Part shown: in pieces, positions 1 to 14,769 of the stretch
Layout of the letters: each line of letters begins with the position of its first letter
Position numbering within the stretch: position 1 is the stretch's first letter
Source: Haemonchus contortus
Taxonomy: Eukaryota > Nematoda > Chromadorea > Rhabditida > Trichostrongylidae
Direction: 5' to 3'
Length of the DNA stretch: 64,000 nt
Assembly: GCA_000469685.2 (NCBI GenBank)
Contig: LS997567.1
Coordinates: 24,468,590 to 24,532,589 of the forward strand
Notes under the pieces: model-generated
Seen by the model: only the letters and a program-made list of their open reading frames with translations
Databases searched by the model: none
What the model was told of the DNA's origin: nothing
Program-made: the position numbers and the translations under genes

Positions 1-991
1 ACATACATACATACATACATACATACATACATACATACATACATACATACATACATACATACATACATACATACATACATACATACATACATACATACAT
101 ACATACATACATACATACATACATACATACATACATACATACATACATACATACATACATACATACATACATACATACATACATACATACATACATACAT
201 ACATACATACATACATACATACATACATACATACATACATACATACATACATACATACATACATACATACATACATACATACATACATACATACATACAT
301 ACATACATACATACATACATACATACATACATACATACATACATACATACATACATACATACATACATACATACATACATACATACATACATACATACAT
401 ACATACATACATACATACATACATACATACATACATACATACATACATACATACATACATACATACATACATACATACATACATACATACATACATACAT
501 ACATACATACATACATACATACATACATACATACATACATACATACATACATACATACATACATACATACATACATACATACATACATACATACATACAT
601 ACATACATACATACATACATACATACATACATACATACATACATACATACATACATACATACATACATACATACATACATACATACATACATACATACAT
701 ACATACATACATACATACATACATACATACATACATACATACATACATACATACATACATACATACATACATACATACATACATACATACATACATACAT
801 ACATACATACATACATACATACATACATACATACATACATACATACATACATACATACATACATACATACATACATACATACATACATACATACATACAT
901 ACATACATACATACATACATACATACATACATACATACATACATACATACATACATACATACATACATACATACATACATACATACATACA

Positions 992-1022
<31 letters not shown>

Positions 1023-2547
1023 CATACATACATACATACATACATACATACATACATACATACATACATACATACATACATACATACATACATACATACA
1101 TACATACATACATACATACATACATACATACATACATACATACATACATACATACATACATACATACATACATACATACATACATACATACATACATACA
1201 TACATACATACATACATACATACATACATACATACATACATACATACATACATACATACATACATACATACATACATACATACATACATACATACATACA
1301 TACATACATACATACATACATACATACATACATACATACATACATACATACATACATACATACATACATACATACATACATACATACATACATACATACA
1401 TACATACATACATACATACATACATACATACATACATACATACATACATACATACATACATACATACATACATACATACATACATACATACATACATACA
1501 TACATACATACATACATACATACATACATACATACATACATACATACATACATACATACATACATACATACATACATACATACATACATACATACATACA
1601 TACATACATACATACATACATACATACATACATACATACATACATACATACATACATACATACATACATACATACATACATACATACATACATACATACA
1701 TACATACATACATACATACATACATACATACATACATACATACATACATACATACATACATACATACATACATACATACATACAATACATACATACATAC
1801 ATACATACATACATACATACATACATACATACATACATACATACATACATACATACATACATACATACATACATACATACATACATACATACATACATAC
1901 ATACATACATACATACATACATACATACATACATACATACATACATACATACATACATACATACATACATACATACATACATACATACATACATACATAC
2001 ATACATACATACATACATACATACATACATACATACATACATACATACATACATACATACATACATACATACATACATACATACATACATACATACATAC
2101 ATACATACATACATACATACATACATACATACATACATACATACATACATACATACATACATACATACATACATACATACATACATACATACATACATAC
2201 ATAACATACATACATACATACATACATACATACATACATACATAACATACATACATACATACATACATACATACATACATACATACATACATACATACAT
2301 ACATACATACATACATACATACATACATACATACATACATACATACATACATACATACATACATACATACATACATACATACATACATACATACATACAT
2401 ACATACATACATACATACATACATACATACATACATACATACATACATACATACATACATACATACATACATACATACATACATACATACATACATACAT
2501 ACATACATACATACATACATACATACATACATACATACATACATACA

Positions 2548-2578
<31 letters not shown>

Positions 2579-2596
2579 CATACATACATACATACA

Positions 2597-2628
<32 letters not shown>

Positions 2629-2812
2629 CATACATACATACATACATACATACATACATACATACATACATACATACATACATACATACAATACATACAT
2701 AACATACATACATACATACATACATACATACATACATACATACATACATACATACATACATACATACATACATACATACATACATACATACATACATACA
2801 TACATACATACA

Positions 2813-2843
<31 letters not shown>

Positions 2844-3303
2844 CATACATACATACATACATACATACATACATACATACATACATACATACATACATAC
2901 ATACATACATACATACATACATACATACATACATACATACATACATACATACATACATACATACATACATACATACATACATACATACATACATACATAC
3001 ATACATACATACATACATACATACATACATACATACATACATACATACATACATACATACATACATACATACATACATACATACCATACATACATACATA
3101 CATACATACATACATACATACATACATACATACATACATACATACATACATACATACATACATACATACATACATACATACATACATACATACATACATA
3201 CATACATACATACATACATACATACATACATACATACATACATACATACATACATACATACATACATACATACATACATACATACATACATTACATACAT
3301 ACA

Positions 3304-3334
<31 letters not shown>

Positions 3335-3356
3335 CATACATACATACATACATACA

Positions 3357-3387
<31 letters not shown>

Positions 3388-3607
3388 CATACATACATAC
3401 ATACATACATACATACATACATACATACATACATACATACATACATACATACATACATACATACATACATACATACATACATACATACATACATACATAC
3501 ATACATACATACATACATACATACATACATACATACATACATACATACATACATACATACATACATACATACATACATACATTACATACATACATTACAT
3601 ACATACA

Positions 3608-3638
<31 letters not shown>

Positions 3639-5630
3639 CATACATACATACATACATACATACATACATACATACATACATACATACATACATACATACA
3701 TACATACATACATACATACATACATACATACCATACATACATACATACATACATACATACATACATACATACATACATACATACATACATACATACATAC
3801 ATACATACATACATAACATACATACATACATACATACATACATACATACATACATACATACATACATACATACATACATACATACATACATACATACATA
3901 CATACATACATACATACATACATACATACATACATACATACATACATACATACATACATACATACATACATACATACATACATACATACATACATACATA
4001 CATACATACATACATACATACATACATACATACATACATACATACATACATACATACATACATACATACATACATACATACATACATACATACATACATA
4101 CATACATACATACATACATACATACATACATACATACATACATACATACATACATACATACATACATACATACATACATACATACATACATACATACATA
4201 CATACATACATACATACATACATACATACATACATACATACATACATACATACATACATACATACATACATACATACATACATACATACATACATACATA
4301 CATACATACATACATACATACATACATACATACATACATACATACATACATACATACATACATACATACATACATACATACATACATACATACATACATA
4401 CATACATACATACATACATACATACATACATACATACATACATACATACATACATACATACATACATACATACATACATACATACATACATACATACATA
4501 CATACATACATACATACATACATACATACATACATACATACATACATACATACATACATACATACATACATACATACATACATACATACATACATACATA
4601 CATACATACATACATACATACATACATACATACATACATACATACATACATACATACATACATACATACATACATACATACATACATACATACATACATA
4701 CATACATACATACATACATACATACATACATACATACATACATACATACATACATACATACATACATACATACATACATACATACATACATACATACATA
4801 CATACATACATACATACATACATACATACATACATACATACATACATACATACATACATACATACATACATACATACATACATACATACATACATACATA
4901 CATACATACATACATACATACATACATACATACATACATACATACATACATACATACATACATACATACATACATACATACATACATACATACATACATA
5001 CATACATACATACATACATACATACATACATACATACATACATACATACATACATACATACATACATACATACATACATACATACATACATACATACATA
5101 CATACATACATACATACATACATACATACATACATACATACATACATACATACATACATACATACATACATACATACATACATACATACATACATACATA
5201 CATACATACATACATACATACATACATACATACATACATACATACATACATACATACATACATACATACATACATACATACATACATACATACATACATA
5301 CATACATACATACATACATACATACATACATACATACATACATACATACATACATACATACATACATACATACATACATACATACATACATACATACATA
5401 CATACATACATACATACATACATACATACATACATACATACATACATACATACATACATACATACATACATACATACATACATACATACATACATACATA
5501 CATACATACATACATACATACATACATACATACATACATACATACATACATACATACATACATACATACATACATACATACATACATACATACATACATA
5601 CATACATACATACATACATACATACATACA
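1..5630. repeat. (CATA)n tetranucleotide microsatellite, left block
   Basis: A tetranucleotide repeat (ACAT/CATA on the plus strand, TATG on the minus) fills the window from its first base, so its left end lies outside. It is essentially pure from 1 to about 990 and from about 3820 to 5630. Small slips (ATTACA, CATAACA, CCATACA, CAATACA, ATATACA) cluster between 991 and 3815. The long open frames on both strands (Met-Tyr-Val-Cys or Tyr-Ile-His-Thr repeats) follow from the 4-bp period and are not genes. At 5631-5632 the array is interrupted by a mariner element and resumes in the same register at 6901. Confidence 0.98.
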
Positions 5631-5632
5631 TA

Positions 5633-6900
5633 CAGGGTGCGCCATAAATATGGTAACAACTTTTCGGATGTGCGTAATTTCCTTGTTTGGCGAGTTTCTC
5701 CAAAACTGTACCTCCCCTTATGTTCATGATATACCTTAGCCAACATATGTACTTTGTTACCCCCGCCTCGTCAAATTCCGAAAAATGGTGGAGCCTCGCA
5801 GACAACCACCGACCGTTCCGCTTTTGCGCGCATTTGGTGAATCCTTCCCCGGGATCGTTCCTCAATTCAACATTTCCCACATGACAGCCTCTTGAATCGT
5901 GTAGCGTAGACAGGTTAAAAACAAATCTCGAAATGGTCGCCTTCTCTCTTATACGACCCTTTTTCCGAAGACATTTTCTTGGAAAGGAGTATGATGCAGA
6001 ACATGCAGAAACACGTGAAAAATGACAGCTGATTTGTTTGTATGTTCTTCTCAAAGGATAGACTCTACCCTGAGTAAATACAATTGTATCCAAACAGGAT
6101 TCGAAAGCCTTATAAGCATTTTGACGAGAGGAAGTTGAAAAGAAAGAACATTTGTTACGCGCCACTTGCGCGCGGCACGCGCTTAGACAGACTTTTTTCT
6201 CACTGAAGAGTGATTAGCGTGGAAGAAATGTTGAGATCTCAAAGTACACGTATAGTTCCCACTACGAGTGCTGAAGCCGATGAGAAGAGTCAGACCGCCT
6301 CTCAAAGCCATTTTCTCTCTTTTATGATAGTTTGGGCTAGAATCCCTACCATCACAGCGATATCGCAATTTTTGTTCGAGAAAAGTACAAAGCTTAATCC
6401 GACCCTCTTAAGAAGGGTTCTTCTGGAAGGATGCAGCTGAGGGTCAAAGATTTTTCTAATGGTACGACTTGAAAACTGCATCGCACTTGCTCACGAATGG
6501 GAAAAGACCAAGACTGGTGGTGAGGAAATGTTCGCGACTCAATCCCAGCTTGCAATCTTCCTACGAATTTCCCGGACCACAATGTGATGGGTCGCCGGAT
6601 ATAGTCCATGCTAGAGAGGAAAGCCTGCGCTTCAAAACGCACCACTGCTGCTGCTCCTAAGAAATCACTGAAAAAAGCCTGGGCTGGAATTTTCCAAGAA
6701 ACTCTGCGTGCCACTGTCGATGAGTAGCCGGAGAAACTTTGAGCTATAATTAGTACAGGAAATAGTTATATAAGATGGCGGTGTGTTCGTTTTGTAGATG
6801 TGATGCACAGTAAATAATACACCAAAATTGGTTATGTTTCAACATGAACTACGGTTTCTAGAGGCCAATATTTTTGTTACCATATTTATGGCGCACCCTG
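5633..6900 (+). mobile_element. mariner-family DNA transposon (1268 bp) inserted in the microsatellite
   Basis: The element is bounded by perfect terminal inverted repeats of about 27 bp, beginning CAGGGTGCGCCATAAATATG at 5633 and ending with its reverse complement at 6900. A TA dinucleotide lies on each side (5631-5632 and 6901-6902), the expected Tc1/mariner target duplication. Removing the element and one TA restores the (CATA)n register exactly. The right half holds a broken plus-strand transposase. The left half (5660-6180) has no recognisable transposase. A 3' fragment of a related copy lies at 56890-57284. Confidence 0.93.
6183..6727 (+). pseudogene. mariner transposase, 3' half, frame-shifted relic
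   Basis: Read in shifting plus-strand frames, this resembles the second half of a mariner transposase. The block SVEEMLRSQSTRI is near 6216. MIVWARI near 6325 corresponds to the usual MVWAGI strand around a catalytic Asp, and FVE/STKLNP-like residues follow at about 6370-6400. The C-terminal tail SMLERKACASKR and KKSLKKAWAGIFQETLRA ends at a stop at 6725-6727. Several frame changes and stops lie between these blocks, and the N-terminal helix-turn-helix half was not found. The enzyme would cut and paste DNA at TA sites, but this copy cannot make a complete protein. The family is clear; the exact subfamily is not. Confidence 0.78.
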
Positions 6901-6902
6901 TA

Positions 6903-9184
6903 CATACATACATACATACATACATACATACATACATACATACATACATACATACATACATACATACATACATACATACATACATACATACATACATACA
7001 TACATACATACATACATACATACATACATACATACATACATACATACATACATACATACATACATACATACATACATACATACATACATACATACATACA
7101 TACATACATACATACATACATACATACATACATACATACATACATACATACATACATACATACATACATACATACATACATACATACATACATACATACA
7201 TACATACATACATACATACATACATACATACATACATACATACATACATACATACATACATACATACATACATACATACATACATACATACATACATACA
7301 TACATACATACATACATACATACATACATACATACATACATACATACATACATACATACATACATACATACATACATACATACATACATACATACATACA
7401 TACATACATACATACATACATACATACATACATACATACATACATACATACATACATACATACATACATACATACATACATACATACATACATACATACA
7501 TACATACATACATACATACATACATACATACATACATACATACATACATACATACATACATACATACATACATACATACATACATACATACATACATACA
7601 TACATACATACATACATACATACATACATACATACATACATACATACATACATACATACATACATACATACATACATACATACATACATACATACATACA
7701 TACATACATACATACATACATACATACATACATACATACATACATACATACATACATACATACATACATACATACATACATACATACATACATACATACA
7801 TACATACATACATACATACATACATACATACATACATACATACATACATACATACATACATACATACATACATACATACATACATACATACATACATACA
7901 TACATACATACATACATACATACATACATACATACATACATACATACATACATACATACATACATACATACATACATACATACATACATACATACATACA
8001 TACATACATACATACATACATACATACATACATACATACATACATACATACATACATACATACATACATACATACATACATACATACATACATACATACA
8101 TACATACATACATACATACATACATACATACATACATACATACATACATACATACATACATACATACATACATACATACATACATACATACATACATACA
8201 TACATACATACATACATACATACATACATACATACATACATACATACATACATACATACATACATACATACATACATACATACATACATACATACATACA
8301 TACATACATACATACATACATACATACATACATACATACATACATACATACATACATACATACATACATACATACATACATACATACATACATACATACA
8401 TACATACATACATACATACATACATACATACATACATACATACATACATACATACATACATACATACATACATACATACATACATACATACATACATACA
8501 TACATACATACATACATACATACATACATACATACATACATACATACATACATACATACATACATACATACATACATACATACATACATACATACATACA
8601 TACATACATACATACATACATACATACATACATACATACATACATACATACATACATACATACATACATACATACATACATACATACATACATACATACA
8701 TACATACATACATACATACATACATACATACATACATACATACATACATACATACATACATACATACATACATACATACATACATACATACATACATACA
8801 TACATACATACATACATACATACATACATACATACATACATACATACATACATACATACATACATACATACATACATACATACATACATACATACATACA
8901 TACATACATACATACATACATACATACATACATACATACATACATACATACATACATACATACATACATACATACATACATACATACATACATACATACA
9001 TACATACATACATACATACATACATACATACATACATACATACATACATACATACATACATACATACATACATACATACATACATACATACATACATACA
9101 TACATACATACATACATACATACATACATACATACATACATACATACATACATACATACATACATACATACATACATACATACA
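6903..9184. repeat. (CATA)n tetranucleotide microsatellite, right block
   Basis: About 2.28 kb of the same tetranucleotide with no visible interruption, in register with the left block across the mariner insertion. It ends at 9184, where the sequence changes to CAGACACACC and, 35 bp on, the terminal motif TATATAGTAAGGAT. The high purity suggests recent expansion or homogenisation. Long open frames on both strands here are repeat artefacts. Confidence 0.98.
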
Positions 9185-9220
9185 GACACACCAAACTTGT
9201 GGATTATATATAGTAAGGAT

Positions 9221-9797
9221 GAGTCACTTTAGCACAAGAAAACCCCAAATTGAAGTCAGTAAATGGGATTTTCTTGAACTAGAAGACAAGGCATAACCCA
9301 TACTCATAACTGGTAGTGAGCGGCATTGGGAAGGCGCCTTTTCACCATGATTGTATGCCTGTATCATTGAAGATCACACCGAAGAGGTAGACTGGGACTG
9401 ACACAACTTTCCATGCCGCGACTTTTGTGGAAAAAAGTCAATTCGAACGACACCCATCCATTACTGCAGCCGCACTAGTGAAGACATAATGTGCTCCAAT
9501 ACAAGTCCATAAAACATTCGAATGTTCGCGCGCGGGAAAGCAATTTGAACGGCAGCCGGTGGCGAAATTTAATAGCGTTCTTGCCCCCCCCCCTCAGCCC
9601 CCGAGTGACGGTACAGAGCGGAAGGCGGCTTCAAAGAGTATCCTCCGAATTCTGTAGAATTTGTAGACAACATATTTCATCCCACGTCATAACCTTGGGT
9701 GTGTGTACATTCGTGCGATTCAAACTGCGCGCGGCCAATTGCGCCGCGAAATTCGTGGCGATTTGGACGACTGCAGCGCTCATTGGGGCACAAACAT
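9221..9797. other. gene-free stretch; partial foldback-family sequence
   Basis: No supported gene. A C9 run lies near 9587. The part from about 9690 to 9797 (gtgtgtacattcgtgcgatt, then a GCGCGCGGC-rich block and a gaaattcgtgg block) is shared with the left arm of the foldback at 14770-15378. It therefore looks like a half copy of the same element. Confidence 0.5.
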
Positions 9798-9849
9798 GAA
9801 GTAGAGTAGATTAGTATGGTCAGCTGATCTTACTAATCTACTCTACTTC
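9798..9849. repeat. perfect 19-bp inverted repeat (hairpin)
   Basis: GAAGTAGAGTAGATTAGTA at 9798-9816 is matched by its exact reverse complement at 9831-9849, with a 14-bp loop. A diverged version of this hairpin sits in the loop of the foldback at about 14957-15010, so it marks the centre of that family. Confidence 0.9.
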
Positions 9850-11340
9850 GAATTCGGTAATTTTTTAGGCAAGGATACGGAGCGGGTTGTGGGGCCGCTA
9901 GGGGGTCACATGGTGCACCTTTGAGAATGGCGTGCAAACTATGTTGCGCTCCAATGCCAGGGAAATAAAAGGGGCGCAAACAAAACCGCCACGCAGCCGC
10001 ACGCGGGTGGCGGAGGATGCCCCAATGCCTCTGTAACACTCATCCTCACCCCTCCTCCCCCTACTACATTTTTCTTACCGTGTTTTTTGGCAGTAGCCAA
10101 ACAATACTTAGGACAAAGCATAAGTTTGTTTGCTTACATAACCTCGAAAATTCATTTTGGGTGCAATAGCTCATTCCTGAAGAACATCCTTATCGTAAAC
10201 TACATCCGTAAGCTACTCCAACCTCCCAGCTACTATTATAATTAATCGTTTTATTGGCAGATTGTGAAGACGAACACCCTGCCGGCGACTAGATGAGTAA
10301 CACTTTCACAGCCGTTATGTGTTTCCAGCGCTCGTGTTGCTCCTTCTATTCAGTCTCCTCGCTTCTCCCTTAGTCTTATACCTCATCGTTGCCCTGCAGC
10401 GTCTCTTTTTCCGCGCACTTTTTCGTTATATATTAGTATCCTGCGCTTTGCTTCTAGCACTTTTTTCATGCTCTCTTCCAACGTCTGAACTACGCACTTT
10501 AGACAAAAATACCGTCTGTTTCCTGCTCCGTAATTTTTGGATGAGGAAGCGAATACCAAGAGTGTGTCGATATCTCAGATTTACTTTCCATTTCTCGATC
10601 TTAGCGCGAGGCTTGTTTGTCATCAGTTTCCTGGTTTTTTGTACAGGTGCGGTCCTACGACACAAATGCATGACATGCGTGGGATCGAACAGATTTTCGT
10701 AAACGATCTTTGGATGACCACAAGCAACATGTTCGAGAACTTGACAGAGCGGTAGTGGGATTCCGTGGGAACGCAGATGGTGACGTCACGATCGATATAT
10801 TGTGGGCTGAGAGTGCAGGCGCTGTGTCTCTCGCACTCTCTTCTCACTGCGTGTTGCACGCTTAACTAACTACCTATATTCCTTCAACTCATCTATTTTC
10901 TACGTTGTTCTTCATGATGGGGTCTTCCGTTTCGCATATTACCGTGGGGAGACTTCATTTCATAACCGGTGTGACTGCTTACAAACCTTTCTTTTGTTTC
11001 TCTGTCCAGCACTGGGTCGTGCTCGCGATGTGAGGCTTGCTACTCAATACTTGCGCAATTTGTAATTTACGCACTACATATAAAGGAAACTGAGTTGTTC
11101 GGGCTTTCTGATGAGCACTTGTCTTGGTTAGGTTTTAGTGCAATGGTGCTCTCTTCCAACGTTGTCTTCCTCTATACTATGGAGGAATAAATACGTACTT
11201 TCATTTATGCAATTATCGCCACAATATTCATATTATCGTCGCGTACACAGTGCTACCTTATTGGCTTTCTTAGTAAATTATGTTGCTGAGTAGCACGTCA
11301 AAGGCGATGAAAACTTGGAAATTATTCGAAACTTCGGGTT
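9850..11340. other. gene-free stretch
   Basis: I find no exon with supported splice sites and no recognisable transposon protein. A hydrophobic open frame at 10319-10702 (plus) is probably chance: it is T-rich, lacks family resemblance and has no splice context. A CCCCT-rich segment with CTACTACATTTTTC at about 10055-10075 resembles the poly-C termini of the foldback family. Confidence 0.45.
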
Positions 11341-11756
11341 AAAATGTAGTTGCGGGGGAAGGGGAACGCTTCACAGTGTTAGTCAAACTAGAAATAATTT
11401 TTCGCAGTTCTACGGCTAGCTCGTGTTATACTAGCACTGTACCGGAGACGAAGAGGAGGATGAGCACCGACTATCTGTGCGCACTTGTGCGGTTTCAGCC
11501 ACGGGGATGTATTTTTTAACTCTTCGTCCTTGGAGGATAGGAGCACCGAGATGGATGAGGTGAGTACCTCATGCGTAAGCTGAGAACTCGCCTACCCTGG
11601 GGCCGTAAGGTATGCTCTCCTGTTCGGGGCTGGGACGCCCCGATTCGAATCTCCCCGAGAATGGCGTCCCCGAAAGCAGCCGTAAGGTATGCTCGCGGGT
11701 CGTCCCAGGGGAGTCAGACATACAGAGTCTCGATGGCCTTTAAATGTTGGCAAGTT

Positions 11757-12000
11757 GCCAAATCTTGTATTTCTGCTTGAAAAGCTTCCTTCCAAAATCA
11801 AGGATTAAGTTTAGGATAACATAATATCTAGGACTAAAATATCCTGGGGTCTCATCCGGTAAGGGGGACATCAAGTTAGGCAGCCACTTGATGCCCCCTT
11901 ACCGGATGAGACCCCAGGATATTTTACTCCTTGATATTATGTTATCCTAAACTTAATCCTTGATTTTGGGAGCTTTTCAAGCCTAAATACAAGATTTGGC
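11757..12000. repeat. near-perfect foldback hairpin, arms about 115 bp
   Basis: GCCAAATCTTGTATTT at 11757 is the reverse complement of the sequence ending AAGATTTGGC at 12000. Arms match almost base for base, including CAAAATCAAGGATTAAG, GATAACATAATATC and GGGTCTCATCCGGTAAGG. The loop around 11875-11885 is about 10 bp, and there is one small bulge next to the G-run. The shape fits a miniature foldback transposon; no target duplication could be fixed. Confidence 0.88.
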
Positions 12001-13760
12001 AATCTTTCGTTTCGTGCGCAGCCCTCCACCATATCCTCTATAAAGAGCTCCGGATACACAATAGGTGCAAATTTCACCACGATAGGAGACGACTTGTAAT
12101 CATCGATAGGAGCTGAATTCAAACGTCGAATGAAATATCAACAAAAGCCTTTTCTTCCACTTACAAATTTTCTTCACTAGAGTTTCAAGTAATTGAAAGT
12201 TTTTTTGGTAGAACAGGGTCCAAAAAAAACTAGAAAAACCAGTCAGTGCGAGTGAAATGCCAAAAAAAGCTATTTCATTTCAGTTCAAATAAGTTAGCTG
12301 GAACTGCAGACAACTATGAAGTCATATGAGTGAAGCAAAAAGCTAACATCACTGCAGACATGCAACAGCCAGTTGAAGCTTAGAGCTTGATTAGGGCAAC
12401 AATAAGTATTCTTGAAAACATGTGGCGGTGCACGAAGATCCATACAACTCCGGCGAACAGCAACAGCACCAACGTGCTGGGTGTGATGAATCGTCACCTC
12501 AGGAAAGAACTCTGGCCGCAACTGGGAAGATGTGAGCCGTCCGTAAAGCGATGAAAGTGTTATGCTATTTCGGATATTATGGTTATTATATACTTCGGAA
12601 CTTTTAGAATCGACCTAAAACTTCCTCTTTTCTGCAACATCAATGTAAAGATTAAATTAATGACGCGAACGCTATTTGTTTACCCTTCACAACTTCGAGT
12701 TTCATATTCCATACACTTCTGTTTTTTGAAGCACTGAGTTCTTCAACTGTTGAGCCCACAAGTTGAGAGTGGGAACACGAAATGAGACCTAAGAGGCTGA
12801 CGATTGCTATTGGGAACGTGAAAGCACCTACACCTGCTTTCCCTCTTATCAAGAGAGTTAATACTAGCTAGAGCTCCTTATTTCCTCATGAGCTTCAAGC
12901 GAAACCTGGGTAAATCAACAAATTTTAAGCAAACTTCGTCAGCTTAAGTTTTCTCAGGAGACTAAACTGGCAATGTTGGTTCCCATAGCTAACTAGTACT
13001 GCAGACTCCATGAGCTTACCTAGGTCTCCGTTCAAACAACCTCACTCAAGTACGTAAAATCCTTCTGTGCTTGAAGTCATAAAAAATGTTTCCGAACATA
13101 GCTCGCCATTGTAATGAATAAAGAAACTGCACAGTTTCCCACCGTCACCGAATACTTACTAATCACATAATACCACGAGTCGCAAATTAGTCAAAAATTT
13201 ACGGCATATTTTGGGAATAATTGCAACCCTGCAACCCTTGCGTATATTACAGTGTAATTGTACCTCTGACAGCTCTACCTTCCAACAGATTTATGCCCGC
13301 CAAATGTTATAATTCGATGGTGTTCAATGTAAAATCAACGCCTCTGGAAGGAATTCGTACACTGTGCAGAATGGAGAGGGCATGAATAAAGAAAGTAGAT
13401 GTCGACGAAAAGGGGGAGCGACGACAAAGGTTGCAAGTGAGCCAAGTGTAATCGAGTACATGAGTGGTAAGATCAAAACAGAACTGAGATTTCCATAAAT
13501 TTTCCGCTATCATTCTGGTAATAGTCACGAACTCGCTTCGAACTATCGAAAACCTTAAAGAAGATGCAGTACACTTATTTTCCGTTTTGCTTGAGCCGAA
13601 ATTTCATAGTCTTTGGGAACCGCGAGCCTTGTAGAACCTTTTGCAACCTTTCCAGTTCCAATCACAAACGAACCTGCGCCTTTCCTCCATAATTCAAGCC
13701 AAGGGGGTTGCGTAAGCCATAGAAAATTGTGCGCTCGACAAACAATTCCGCACTCCGCGG
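12001..13760. other. gene-free stretch with one weak coding-like island
   Basis: No supported gene. The segment 12420-12560 has coding-like composition on either strand (plus: MWRCTKIHTT...; minus: RPEFFPEVTIHHTQHVG...) but no convincing splice sites or family match. A short minus-strand frame at 12652-12852 has a signal-peptide-like stretch and equally little support. Confidence 0.35.
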
Positions 13761-14067
13761 TCAATAGTTACGGTAGCCCCGGCTAGCCCCGATCGCGCGT
13801 CGTTCGGGAAGTTCTCCCCTCGAACCAGTGGGCGTGGCCTCTCCCCGAAAGCATGCATTACCGGGAAGGGGACCCATCCCTGTTCGGGGGAGCGTACCTT
13901 ACGGCCCCTGGTGTTACTTACCTTCTACGGCTAAGTTTAAAAATTGCATGTCGATGTTGTAACACGGAATAACATGATGGTGTCACACGTTCACGGGATG
14001 TTAAAATCCATCTTAATTCTTGTGTGCCCCACCTACTCCCCCCCCCCCCCCTCCAACTACATTTTCA

Positions 14068-14769
14068 GATTTGGGGCTATTTCTGAATGTATTCATTTTT
14101 AAGGTTGGATTAGGATGGGGGAACGAAGGATTTGACAACAACTGGACGAAGCTGCTCAAAGAATGACATTTTCAGCAATGCTCCATGTATAATTCTGCAT
14201 TAGGCGCAATCTCCACAAGCCGTTCAGCATGTGAATACTTTATTTCGTAGTAGTAGGCTTCAAAAAACCATTGTGACCGATTTTTAAGCCTTCGCTGGAC
14301 TTATGAAGGCATGACCCGACGACGCCCCATGTGGTGGGGAGACGGGCAGTAGGATAGGTTTTGTATAACCGATTCGCTGCGCGCGGCAGCCGCGAAGCGT
14401 TCGCCTCGTTATCACAGTTCTAGCGCTCTTCATCAGCTCAATCGATATGCGATTATTATTTTTGGCATAATTCCAATGTTTTGTTCCTGCGTTTCTTACT
14501 TGCCACTGCATTCTGCTATTCCTCCTCGCGCGGCGTCTCTCTCGCCGCGACGCGAAAACTCCGACCATTCTGCACCACACCCGGTATTTCTCATTGAATA
14601 TGAAGGTCCCCAACTCCCCAACTACATTTTCACCAATACGAATATTCGTTGCAGCATTACAGAAACTATGTATGGGTGAAAATGTAGTTGAAACTTCGAT
14701 CACTCTGCACCACATCCCGGTATTTTTCGTTGAATATGAATATTCGTTGCAGCAGTACAGGAACTATGG
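14068..14769. repeat. gene-free stretch with a direct duplication of foldback-edge sequence
   Basis: A block reading CATTCTGCACCACACCCGG then TTGAATATGAA at about 14566-14605 recurs as CACTCTGCACCACATCCCGG then TTGAATATGAA at about 14700-14745. Each is followed by ATATTCGTTGCAGCA and an AACTATG...AAAATGTAGTTG motif. This looks like two partial copies of the foldback family's outer sequence in direct order, the second leading into the foldback at 14770. No gene is seen. Confidence 0.55.

Larger units (their letters stand above)
1..9219 (-). mobile_element. putative Helitron, 5' end with a giant internal microsatellite (partial)
   Basis: Read on the minus strand, the sequence starts at 9219 as TCCTTACTATATATAATCC, preceded by A. 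This fits the Helitron 5' rule (TC start, often TCTMTACTA, insertion after A). The same start occurs at 50200 and 55132 (minus) and, more degenerate, at 60147 (plus). A GTGTGTCTGTATG tract follows and passes directly into the (TATG)n array, as a GT-rich tract follows the 5' end at 60147. The 3' end of this copy lies beyond the window's left edge, so the assignment rests on one terminus and family comparison. It is an inference. Confidence 0.5.
11341..14067. repeat. possible large degenerate inverted-repeat unit with AAAATGTAGTTG ends
   Basis: The left edge reads AAAATGTAGTTGCGGGGG at 11344 and the right edge carries the reverse form, a C-run then CCAACTACATTTT, at 14037-14067. Further in, GGGGCCGTAAGGTATGCTC at about 11600 is mirrored by GAGCGTACCTTACGGCCCC at about 13890. 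Intervening arm sequence is only patchily similar, so this may be one decayed foldback or two half elements facing each other. A separate perfect hairpin lies inside it at 11757-12000. Confidence 0.4.

Noticed and set aside
992..9296. Very long open frames of repeated Met-Tyr-Val-Cys or Tyr-Ile-His-Thr on both strands
   Set aside because: They arise from a 4-bp repeat with no stop in several frames; no start context, splice sites or non-repeat domain.
10319..10702. Hydrophobic 127-codon plus-strand frame resembling a membrane protein
   Set aside because: T-rich sequence gives Leu/Phe/Ile by chance; no family resemblance, and the opposite strand is also open.
12294..12560. Coding-like island readable on both strands
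   Set aside because: No splice sites or recognisable domain on either strand; strand cannot be decided.
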